Shown here piece after piece: positions 9,760 through 21,210 of a stretch of 64,000 nucleotides of DNA (positions are counted from its first letter, which is position 1; each line of letters begins with the position of its first letter). Location of the stretch: contig OX465584.1 of NCBI GenBank assembly GCA_950022655.1, forward strand, positions 44,064,723 to 44,128,722. The letters run 5' to 3'. Origin of the DNA: Alentia gelatinosa (Eukaryota > Annelida > Polychaeta > Phyllodocida > Polynoidae). A program made the position numbers and the translations under genes. Under the pieces are notes generated by a model that saw only the letters and a list, made by a program, of their open reading frames with translations, ran no database searches and was not told where the DNA came from.

Positions 9760-11465
9760 TACCGTGCAATGACGGCTAAGCTCTTACTTTTTACCGGATA
9801 AAGTTTAGAAGTATGAACATTCACTGTGCAATGACAGCTAAGTCCTGACTGTTCACTGTGGAAAAATGTTTAAAGTCTGACTTTTTACTGTGCAATGATC
9901 GCTAAGTTCTGACTTTTTAACGTGGAAAAGTGTACAAGTCTGACCTTTTACCGTACAATGACGGCTAAGCCCTGACTCTTCACTGTGGAAAAATCTTCTG
10001 TCTGACCTTTTACTGTGCAATGACAGCTAAGCCCTGACTCTTCACTGTGGAAAAATCTTTAAGTCTGACCTTTTACTGTGCGATGATGGCTAAGTTCTGA
10101 CTTTTTACCGTGATAAAGTTTAGAAGTATGAACTTTCACCGTGCAATGACGGCTAAGCCCTTACTTTTCACTGTAGAAAAGTGTCTAAGTCTGACCTTTT
10201 ACCATGCAATGACGGCAAAGCTCTGACTTTGTACTGTGGAAAAGTGTAGATGTCTGACCTTTTACTGTGCGATGATGGCTAAGCTCTGACTTTTTACCGT
10301 GATAAAGTTTAGAAGTATGAACTTTCACTGTGCAATGACAGCTAAGCCCTGACTATTCACTGTGGAAAAATGTTTAAGTCTGACTTTTTACTGTGCGATG
10401 ATGGCTAAGTTCTGACTTCTTAACGTGGAAAAGTGTAGAAGTCTGACCTTTTACTGTGCAATGATTGCTAAGCCCTTACTTTTCACTGTGGAAAAGTGTC
10501 AAAGTCTGACCTTTTACCATGCAATGACGGCTAAGCTCTGAATTTTTGCTATGGAAAAGTGTAGAAATCTGACCTTTTACTGTGCAATGACAGCTAAGCC
10601 CTGACTCTTCACTGTGGAAAAATGTTAAATTCTGACCTTTCATCGTGTAATGACAGCTAACCTCTTACTTTATACTGTGATAATGTTTAGAAGTCTGAAT
10701 TTTTACCATGCAATGACAGCTATATAGGCCCTGACGTTTCACCGTGAAAAAGTGTCAAAGTCTGGCCTTTTACCGTGCAATGAGGGCTAAGCTCTTACTT
10801 TTTACCGGATAAAGTTTAGAAGTATGAACTTTAACTGTGCAATGACAGCTAAGCCCTGACGCTTCACCGTGGAAAAATGTAGAAGTCTGACTTTTTACTG
10901 TCACTGATCGCTTAGTTCTGACTTTTTTAAGTGGAAAAGTGTAGAAGTCTGACCTTTTACCATACAATGACGGCTAAGCCCTAACTCTTCACTGTGGAAA
11001 AATCTTTAAGTCTGACCTTTTACTGTGCGATGATGGCTAAGTTCTGACTTTTTACCGTGATAAACTTTAGAAGTATGAACTTTCACCGTGCAATGACGGC
11101 TAAGCCCTTACTTTTCACTGTGGAAAAGGGTCAAAGTCTGACCTTTTACCGTGCAATGACGGCTAAGCTCTGACTTTGTACTGTGGAAAAGTGTAGCAAT
11201 CTGACCTTTTACTGTGCAATGACAGCTAAGCCCTGACTCTTCACTGTGGAAAAATGTTAAATTCTGACCTCTTATCGTGCAATTACAGCTTACCTCTTAC
11301 TTTATACTGTGATAATGTTTAGATGTCTGAACTTTTACCATGCAATGACAGCTATATAAGCCCTGACTCTTCAACGTGGAAAAGTGTCAAAGTCTGGCCT
11401 TTTACCGTGCAATGACAGTTTAGCCCTGACTTTTCGCAGTGCAAAAATGTTAAAGTCTAACCTTT
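9760..11465. repeat. Beta block of unit 2 (1,706 bp)
   Basis: Beta starts like alpha but has GAACATTCAC where alpha and gamma have GAACTTTCAC. It then jumps to sequence matching alpha around offsets 2235-2400, 2840-2966 and 3407 to the end, without the 3-monomer duplication. Other markers are CACTGTAGAAAAG (about 10169-10181), GCAATGAGGGCTAAG (near 10780), CCCTAACTC and GATAAACTTTAG. It is best read as an internally deleted alpha copy that then diverged. Confidence 0.87.
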
Positions 11466-13044
11466 TACCGTGCAATGACGGCTAAGCTCTTACTTTTTAC
11501 CGGATAAAGTTTAGAAGTATGAACTTTCACTGTGCAATGACAGCTAAGTCCTGACTATTCACTGTGGAAAAATGTTTAAAGTCCGACTTTTTACTGTGCG
11601 ATGAGCGCTAAGTTCTGACTTTTTAATGTGGAAAAGTGTATAAGTCTGACCTTTTACCGTACAATGACGGCTAAGCCCTGACTCTTCACTGTGGAAAAAT
11701 CTTCTGTCTGACCTTTTACTGTGCAATGACAGCTAAGCCCTGACTCTTCACTGTGGAAAAATCTTTAAGTCTGACCTTTTACTGTGCGATGATGGCTAAG
11801 TTCTGACTTTTTACCGTGATAAAGTTTAGAAGTATGAACTTTCACAGTGCAATGACGGCTAAGCCCTTACTTTTCACTGTGGAAAAGTGTCTAAGTCTGA
11901 CCTTTTACCATGCAATGACGGCAAAGCTCTGACTTTGTACTCTGGAAAAGTGTAGATGTCTGACCTTTTACTGTGCGATGATGGCTAAGCTCTGACTTTT
12001 TACCGTGATAAAGTTTAGAAGTATGAACTTTCACTGCGCAATGACAGCTAAGCCCTGACTATTCACTGTGGAAAAATGTTTAAGTCTGACTTTTTACTGT
12101 GCGATGATGGCTAAGTTCTGACTTCTTAACGTGGAAAAGTGTAGAAGTCTGACCTTTTACTGTGCAATGATTGCTAAGCCCTTACTTTTCACTGTGGAAA
12201 AGTGTCAAAGTCTGACCTTTTACCATGCAATGACGGCTAAGCTCTGACTTTTTGCTATGGAAAAGTGTAGAAATCTGACCTTTTACTGTGCAATGACAGC
12301 TAAGCCCTGACTCTTCACTGTGGAAAAATGTTAAATTCTGACCTTTCATCGTGTAATGACAGCTAACCTCTTACTTTATACTGTGATAATGTTTAGAAGT
12401 CTGAACTTTTACCATGCAATGACAGCTATATAGGCCCTGACGTTTCACCGTGAAAAAGTGTCAAAGTCTGGCCTTTTACCGTGCAATGACGGCTAAGCTC
12501 TTACTTTTTACCGGATAAAGTTTAGAAGTATGAACTTTAACTGTGCAATGACAGCTAAGCCCTGATGCTTCACCGTGGAAAAATGTAGAAGTCTGACTTT
12601 TTACTGTCACTGATCGCTTAGTTCTGACTTTTTTAAGTGGAAAAGTGTAGAAGTCTGACCTTTTACCATACAATGACGGCTAAGCCCTGACTCTTCACTG
12701 TGGAAAAATCTTTAAGTCTGACCTTTTACTGTGCGATGATGGCTAAGTTCTGACTTTTTACCGTGATAAACTTTAGAAGTATGAACTTTCACCGTGCAAT
12801 GACGGCTAAGCCCTTACTTTTCACTGTGGAAAAATGTTAAATTCTGACCTCTTATCGTGCAATTACAGCTTACCTCTTACTTTATACTGTGATAATGTTT
12901 AGATGTCTGAACTTTACCATGCAATGACAGCTATATAAGCCCTGACTCTTCAACGTGGAAAAGTGTCAAAGTCTGGCCTTTTACCGTGCAATGACAGTTT
13001 AGCCCTGACTTTTCGCAGTGCAAAAATGTTAAAGTCTAACCTTT
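11466..13044. repeat. Gamma block of unit 2 (1,579 bp)
   Basis: Gamma follows alpha for about the first 225 bp, including GATGAGCGCTAAG and GTGTATAAG, then joins at CTTCTGTCTGACC. Its markers are GTCCGAC (about 11581), TTTCACAGTGC (near 11840), TACTCTGGAAAAG (about 11939) and CCTGATGCTTC (near 12560). Close to its 3' end two monomers (126 bp) present in beta are missing around 12836, and the following ACTTTACC has lost one T. Confidence 0.87.
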
Positions 13045-16000
13045 TACCGTGCAATGACGGCTAAGCTCTTACTTTTTACCGGATAAAGTTTAGAAGTATG
13101 AACTTTCACTGTGCAATGACAGCTAAGTCCTGACTATTCACTGTGGAAAAATGTTTAAAGTCTGACTTTTTACTGTGCGATGAGCGCTAAGTTCTGACTT
13201 TTTAATGTGGAAAAGTGTATAAGTCTGACCTTTTACCGTACAATGACGGCTAAGCCCTGACTCTTCACTGTGGAGAAATCTAAACATTAACCATGCAAGG
13301 ACAGCTATATAAGCCCTGCGGTTCACGGTGAAGGTGTCAAAGTCTGGCCCTTTACTGTGCAATGACGGATAAGCCCTTACTTTTCGCAGTGCAAAAATGT
13401 GCGTCTAACCTTTTACCGTGCAATGACGGCTAAGCTCTTACTTTTTACTGTGATAAAGTTTAGAAGTATGAACTTTCACTGTGCAATGACAGCTAAGCCC
13501 TGACTATTCACTGTGGAAAAATGTTTAAGTCTGACTTTTTACTGTGCAATGATCGCTAAGTTCTGACTTTTTAGCATGGAAAAGTGTATAAGTCTGACCT
13601 TTTACCGTACAATGACGGCTAAGCCCTTACTTTTCACTGTGGAAAAGTGTCAAAGTCTGACCTTTTACCGTGAAATGACGGCTAAGCTCGGACTTTTTGC
13701 TGCGGAAAAGTATAGAAATCTGACCTTTTACTGTCCAATGACAGCAAAGCCCTGACGTTTCACCGCGGAAAAATGTAGAAGTCTGACTTTTTACTGTGCG
13801 ATGATCGCTTTGTTCTGACTTTTTAAAGTGGAAAAGTATAGAAGTCTGACCTTTTACAGTACAATGACTGCTAAGCCCTGACTCTTAACTGTGGAAAAAT
13901 CTTTAAGTCTGACCTTTTACTGTGAAATGATGGCTAAGCTCAGACTTTTTACAGTGGAAAAGTGTACAACTCTGAACTTTTACTGTGCAATTACAGCTAA
14001 GCTCTGACTTTTTACCATGGAAAAGTGTAGAAGTCTGACCTCTTACCGCACAATGACGGCTAAGCCCTGACTCTTCGCTGTGGCAAATTTGTTTAAGTCT
14101 GACCTTTTCCTGTTTAATGTCAGCTAAGCTCTGATCTTTCACTATGGACATGTGTCAAAGTCTGACCTTTTCCGTGCAATGACGGCTAAGCTCTGACTTT
14201 CACCATGGAAAAGTGTCAAAGGCTGACCTTTTACTGTGCAATGACGGCTAAGCTCTGACTTTGTCCTGTGAAAAAGTGTAGAAGTCTGACCTTTTACCGT
14301 GCAATGACGGCTAAGCCCTAACTTTTCGCAATGCAAAAATGTTAGTCTAACCTTTTACCGTGCATTGACAGCTAAGCCCTTACTTTTTACCGTGATAAAG
14401 TTTAGAAGAATGAACTTTCACTGTGCAATGACAGCTAAGCCCTGACTTTTTACTGTGGAAAAGTGTAGAAATCTGACCTTTTACTCTGCAATGACAGCTA
14501 AGCCCTGACTCTTCAATGTGGAAAAATGTTAAATTCTGACCTCTTATCATGCAATGATTGCTATATAAGCCCTGACGTTTCACTTTGGAAAAATGTAGAA
14601 GTCTGACCTTTTACCATACAATGATGGCTAAGCTCTGACTTCACCATGTAAAAGTGTCAAAGGCTGACCTTTTACCGTATAATGATGGCTAAGCCCTGAC
14701 TTTTCACTGTGGAAAAGTGTCTAAGTCTGACCTTTTACCATGCAATGACGGCAAAGCTCTGACTTTGTACTGTGGAAAAGTGTAGATGTCTGACCTTTTA
14801 CTGTGCGATGATGGCTAAGCTCTGACTTTTTACCGTGATAAAGTTTAGAAGTATGAACTTTCACTGTGCAATGACAGCTAAGCCCTGACTATTCACTGTG
14901 GAAAAATGTTTAAGTCTGACTTTTTACTGTGCGATGATGGGTAAGCTCTGACTTTTTAACATGGAAAAGTGTAGAAGTCTGACCTTTTACTGTGCAATGA
15001 TGGCTAAGCCCTTACTTTTCACTGTGGAAAAATGTTAAATTCTGACCTCTTATCGTGCAATTACAGCTTACCTCTTACTTTATACTGTGATAATGTTTAG
15101 AAGTCTGAACTTTTACCATGCAATGACAGCTATATAAGCCCTGACTTTTCAACGTGGAAAAGTGTCAAAGTCTGGCCTTTTACCGTGCAATGACAGTTTA
15201 GCCCTGACTTTTCGCAGTGCAAAAATGTTAAAGTCTAACCTTTTACCGTGCAATGACGGCTAAGCTCTTACTTTTTACTGTGCGATGATCGCTAAGTTCT
15301 GACTTTTTAACGTGGAAAAGTGTACAAGTCTGACCTTTTACCGTACAATGACGGCTAAGCCCTGACTCTTCACTGTGGAAAAATCTTCTGTCTGACCTTT
15401 TACTGTGCAATGACAGCTAAGCCCTGACTCTTCACTGTGGAAAAATGTTAAATTCTGACCTCTTTTCGTGCAATGACAGCTAACCTCTTACTTTATACTG
15501 TGATGATGTTTAGAAGTCTAAACTTTAACCATGCAAGGACAGCTATATAAGCCCTGCGGTTCACGGTGAAAGTGTCAAAGTCTGGCCTTTTACTGTGCAA
15601 TGACGGATAAGCCCTTACTTTTTCGCAGTGCAAAAATGTGCGTCTAACCTTTTACCGTGCAATGACGGCTAAGCTCTTCCTTTTTACCGGATAAAGTTTA
15701 GAAGTATGAATTTTTACTGTGCAATGACAGCTAAGCCCTGACGCTTCACCATGGAAAAAATGTAGAAGTCTGACTTTTTGCTGTCCATGATCGCTTAGTT
15801 CTGACTTTTTTAAGTGGAAAAGTGTAGAAGTCTGACCTTTTACCGTACAATGACGGCTAAGCCCTGACTCTTCACTGTGGAAAAATCTTTAAGTCTGACC
15901 TTTTACTGTACGATGATGGCTAAGTTCTGACTTTTTACCGTGATAAAGTTTAGAAGTATGAACTTTCACCGTGCAATGACGGCTAAGCCCTTACTTTTCA

Positions 16001-17925
16001 CTGTGGAAAAGTGTCTAAGTCTGACCTTTTACCATGCAATGACGGCAAAGCTCTGACTTTGTACTGTGGAAAAGTGTAGATGTCTGACCTTTTACTGTGC
16101 GATGATGGCTAAGCTCTGACTTTTTACCGTGATAAAGTTTAGAAGTATGAACTTTCACTGTGCAATGACAGCTAAGCCCTGACTATTCACTGTGGAAAAA
16201 TGTTTAAGTCTGACTTTTTACTGTGCGATGATGGGTAAGCTCTGACTTTTTAACATGGAAAAGTGTAGAAGTCTGACCTTTTACTGTGCAATGATGGCTA
16301 AGCCCTTACTTTTCACTGTGGAAAAGTGTCAAAGTCTGACCTTTCACCATGCAATGACGGTTAAGCCCTGACTTTTCGCAGTGCAAAAATGTTAAAGTCT
16401 AACCTTTTACCTTGCAATGACGGCCATGCTCTTACTTTTCACTGTGGAAAAGTGTCTAAGTCTGACCTTTTACCATGCAATGACGGCAAAGCTCTGACTT
16501 TGTACTGTGGAAAAGTGTAGATGTCTGACCTTTTACTGTGCGATGATGGCTAAGCTCTGACTTTTTACCGTGATAAAGTTTAGAAGTATGAACTTTCACT
16601 GCGCAATGACAGCTAAGCCCTGACTATTCACTGTGGAAAAATGTTTAAGTCTGACTTTTTACTGTGCGATGATGGCTAAGTTCTGACTTCTTAACGTGGA
16701 AAAGTGTAGAAGTCTGACTTTTTACTGTGCAATGATTGCTAAGCCCTTACTTTTCACTGTGGAAAAGTGTCAAAGTCTGACCTTTTACCATGCAATGACG
16801 GCTAAGCTCTGACTTTTTGCTATGGAAAAGTGTAGAAATCTGACCTTTTACTGTGCAATGACAGCTAAGCCCTGACTCTTCACTGTGGAAAAATGTTAAA
16901 TTCTGACCTTTCATCGTGTAATGACAGCTAACCTCTTACTTTATACTGTGATAATGTTTAGAAGTCTGAACTTTTACCATGCAATGACAGCTATATAGGC
17001 CCTGACGTTTCACCGTGAAAAAGTGTCAAAGTCTGGCCTTTTACCGTGCAATGACGGCTAAGCTCTTACTTTTTACCGGATAAAGTTTAGAAGTATGAAC
17101 TTTAACTGTGCAATGACAGCTTAGCCCTGACGCTTCACCGTGGAAAAATGTAGAATTCTGACTTTTTACTGTCAATGATCGCTTAGTTCTGACTTTTTTA
17201 AGTGGAAAAGTATAGAAGTCTGACCTTTTACCATACAATGACGGCTTAGCCCTGACTCTTCACTGTGGAAAAATCTTTAAGTCTGACCTTTTACTGTGCG
17301 ATGATGGCTAAGTTCTGACTTTTACCGTGATAAAGTTTAGAAGTATGAACTTTCACCGTGCAATGACGGCTAAGCCCTTACTTTTCACTGTGGAAAAGTG
17401 TAGAAGTCTGACCTTTTACCGTACAATGACGGCTAAGCCCTGACTCTTCACTGTGGAAAAAATCTTTAAGTCTGACCTTTTACTGTGCGATGATGGCTAA
17501 GTTCTGAGTTTTTACCGTGATAAAGTTTAGAAGTATGAACTTTCACCGTGCAATGACGGCTAAGCCCTTACTTTTCACTGTGGAAAAGGGTCAAAGTCTG
17601 ACCTTTTACCGTGCAATGACGGCTAAGCTCTGACTTTGTACTGTGGAAAAGTGTAGAAATCTGACCTTTTACTGTGCAATGACAGCTAAGCCCTGACTCT
17701 TCACTGTGGAAAAATGTTAAATTCTGACCTCTTATCGTGCAATTACAGCTTACCTCTTACTTTATACTGTGATAATGTTTAGAAGTCTGAACTTTTACCA
17801 TGCAATGACAGCTATATAAGCCCTGACTTTTCAACGTGGAAAAGTGTCAAAGTCTGTCCTTTTACCGTGCAATGACAGTTTAGCCCTGACTTTTCGCAGT
17901 GCAAAAATGTTAAAGTCTAACCTTT
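13045..17925. repeat. Alpha block of unit 3 (4,881 bp)
   Basis: It has the same order of monomer variants as the alpha block of unit 2, including CCGCGG at 13763 and the 3-monomer local duplication near its 3' end. The G-to-T change creating GAATTC (17153-17158) marks this alpha subtype, shared with units 5, 6 and 7. Confidence 0.88.
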
Positions 17926-19631
17926 TACCATGCAATGACGGCTAAGCTCTTACTTTTTACCGGATAAAGTTTAGAAGTATGAACATTCACTGTGCAATGA
18001 CAGCTAAGTCCTGACTGTTCACTGTGGAAAAATGTTTAAAGTCTGACTTTTTACTGTGCAATGATCGCTAAGTTCTGACTTTTTAACGTGGAAAAGTGTA
18101 CAAGTCTGACCTTTTACCGTACAATGACGGCTAAGCCCTGACTCTTCACTGTGGAAAAATCTTCTGTCTGACCTTTTACTGTGCAATGACAGCTAAGCCC
18201 TGACTCTTCACTGTGGAAAAATCTTTAAGTCTGACCTTTTACTGTGCGATGATGGCTAAGTTCTGACTTTTTACCGTGATAAAGTTTAGAAGTATGAACT
18301 TTCACCGTGCAATGACGGCTAAGCCCTTACTTTTCACTGTAGAAAAGTGTCTAAGTCTGACCTTTTACCATGCAATGACGGCAAAGCTCTGACTTTGTAC
18401 TGTGGAAAAGTGTAGATGTCTGACCTTTTACTGTGCGATGATGGCTAAGCTCTGACTTTTTACCGTGATAAAGTTTAGAAGTATGAACTTTCACTGTGCA
18501 ATGACAGCTAAGCCCTGACTATTCACTGTGGAAAAATGTTTAAGTCTGACTTTTTACTGTGCGATGATGGCTAAGTTCTGACTTCTTAACGTGGAAAAGT
18601 GTAGAAGTCTGACCTTTTACTGTGCAATGATTGCTAAGCCCTTACTTTTCACTGTGGAAAAGTGTCAAAGTCTGACCTTTTACCATGCAATGACGGCTAA
18701 GCTCTGAATTTTTGCTATGGAAAAGTGTAGAAATCTGACCTTTTACTGTGCAATGACAGCTAAGCCCTGACTCTTCACTGTGGAAAAATGTTAAATTCTG
18801 ACCTTTCATCGTGTAATGACAGCTAACCTCTTACTTTATACTGTGATAATGTTTAGAAGTCTGAATTTTTACCATGCAATGACAGCTATATAGGCCCTGA
18901 CGTTTCACCGTGAAAAAGTGTCAAAGTCTGGCCTTTTACCGTGCAATGAGGGCTAAGCTCTTACTTTTTACCGGATAAAGTTTAGAAGTATGAACTTTAA
19001 CTGTGCAATGACAGCTAAGCCCTGACGCTTCACCGTGGAAAAATGTAGAAGTCTGACTTTTTACTGTCACTGATCGCTTAGTTCTGACTTTTTTAAGTGG
19101 AAAAGTGTAGAAGTCTGACCTTTTACCATACAATGACGGCTAAGCCCTAACTCTTCACTGTGGAAAAATCTTTAAGTCTGACCTTTTACTGTGCGATGAT
19201 GGCTAAGTTCTGACTTTTTACCGTGATAAACTTTAGAAGTATGAACTTTCACCGTGCAATGACGGCTAAGCCCTTACTTTTCACTGTGGAAAAGGGTCAA
19301 AGTCTGACCTTTTACCGTGCAATGACGGCTAAGCTCTGACTTTGTACTGTGGAAAAGTGTAGCAATCTGACCTTTTACTGTGCAATGACAGCTAAGCCCT
19401 GACTCTTCACTGTGGAAAAATGTTAAATTCTGACCTCTTATCGTGCAATTACAGCTTACCTCTTACTTTATACTGTGATAATGTTTAGATGTCTGAACTT
19501 TTACCATGCAATGACAGCTATATAAGCCCTGACTCTTCAACGTGGAAAAGTGTCAAAGTCTGGCCTTTTACCGTGCAATGACAGTTTAGCCCTGACTTTT
19601 CGCAGTGCAAAAATGTTAAAGTCTAACCTTT
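17926..19631. repeat. Beta block of unit 3 (1,706 bp)
   Basis: It begins TACCATG instead of TACCGTG, a private CpG-type transition. The beta markers GAACATTCAC, CACTGTAGAAAAG, GCAATGAGGGC and GATAAACTTTAG are all present. Confidence 0.87.
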
Positions 19632-21210
19632 TACCGTGCAATGACGGCTAAGCTCTTACTTTTTACCGGATAAAGTTTAGAAGTATGAACTTTCACTGTG
19701 CAATGACAGCTAAGTCCTGACTATTCACTGTGGAAAAATGTTTAAAGTCCGACTTTTTACTGTGCGATGAGCGCTAAGTTCTGACTTTTTAATGTGGAAA
19801 AGTGTATAAGTCTGACCTTTTACCGTACAATGACGGCTAAGCCCTGACTCTTCACTGTGGAAAAATCTTCTGTCTGACCTTTTACTGTGCAATGACAGCT
19901 AAGCCCTGACTCTTCACTGTGGAAAAATCTTTAAGTCTGACCTTTTACTGTGCGATGATGGCTAAGTTCTGACTTTTTACCGTGATAAAGTTTAGAAGTA
20001 TGAACTTTCACAGTGCAATGACGGCTAAGCCCTTACTTTTCACTGTGGAAAAGTGTCTAAGTCTGACCTTTTACCATGCAATGACGGCAAAGCTCTGACT
20101 TTGTACTCTGGAAAAGTGTAGATGTCTGACCTTTTACTGTGCGATGATGGCTAAGCTCTGACTTTTTACCGTGATAAAGTTTAGAAGTATGAACTTTCAC
20201 TGCGCAATGACAGCTAAGCCCTGACTATTCACTGTGGAAAAATGTTTAAGTCTGACTTTTTACTGTGCGATGATGGCTAAGTTCTGACTTCTTAACGTGG
20301 AAAAGTGTAGAAGTCTGACCTTTTACTGTGCAATGATTGCTAAGCCCTTACTTTTCACTGTGGAAAAGTGTCAAAGTCTGACCTTTTACCATGCAATGAC
20401 GGCTAAGCTCTGACTTTTTGCTATGGAAAAGTGTAGAAATCTGACCTTTTACTGTGCAATGACAGCTAAGCCCTGACTCTTCACTGTGGAAAAATGTTAA
20501 ATTCTGACCTTTCATCGTGTAATGACAGCTAACCTCTTACTTTATACTGTGATAATGTTTAGAAGTCTGAACTTTTACCATGCAATGACAGCTATATAGG
20601 CCCTGACGTTTCACCGTGAAAAAGTGTCAAAGTCTGGCCTTTTACCGTGCAATGACGGCTAAGCTCTTACTTTTTACCGGATAAAGTTTAGAAGTATGAA
20701 CTTTAACTGTGCAATGACAGCTAAGCCCTGATGCTTCACCGTGGAAAAATGTAGAAGTCTGACTTTTTACTGTCACTGATCGCTTAGTTCTGACTTTTTT
20801 AAGTGGAAAAGTGTAGAAGTCTGACCTTTTACCATACAATGACGGCTAAGCCCTGACTCTTCACTGTGGAAAAATCTTTAAGTCTGACCTTTTACTGTGC
20901 GATGATGGCTAAGTTCTGACTTTTTACCGTGATAAACTTTAGAAGTATGAACTTTCACCGTGCAATGACGGCTAAGCCCTTACTTTTCACTGTGGAAAAA
21001 TGTTAAATTCTGACCTCTTATCGTGCAATTACAGCTTACCTCTTACTTTATACTGTGATAATGTTTAGATGTCTGAACTTTACCATGCAATGACAGCTAT
21101 ATAAGCCCTGACTCTTCAACGTGGAAAAGTGTCAAAGTCTGGCCTTTTACCGTGCAATGACAGTTTAGCCCTGACTTTTCGCAGTGCAAAAATGTTAAAG
21201 TCTAACCTTT
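19632..21210. repeat. Gamma block of unit 3 (1,579 bp)
   Basis: It carries the gamma markers GTCCGAC, TTTCACAGTGC, TACTCTGGAAAAG and CCTGATGCTTC. The two-monomer deletion near its end (around 21000) is at the same place as in unit 2. I found no clear difference from the unit 2 gamma by eye. Confidence 0.87.

Larger units (their letters stand above)
4880..13044. repeat. Higher-order unit 2: alpha-beta-gamma, 8,165 bp
   Basis: This is the first full-length unit and the reference for the others. Its three blocks all begin with the same TACCGTG start followed by a TTTACCGGATAAAG motif, at 4880, 9760 and 11466. It differs from units 3, 4, 6, 7 and 8 by one fewer T at about 7448-7455 (TTACTTTTCGC rather than TTACTTTTTCGC). 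It carries a private base at 8248 (CTTACA where most units have CTTGCA). Confidence 0.92.
13045..21210. repeat. Higher-order unit 3: alpha-beta-gamma, 8,166 bp
   Basis: It is co-linear with unit 2 and one base longer, because of an extra T in TTACTTTTTCGCAG at about 15614-15625. It carries a GAATTC at 17153 that is absent from units 1, 2, 4, 8 and 9, and a private CG-to-CA change at 17930 at the start of its beta block. Confidence 0.92.
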
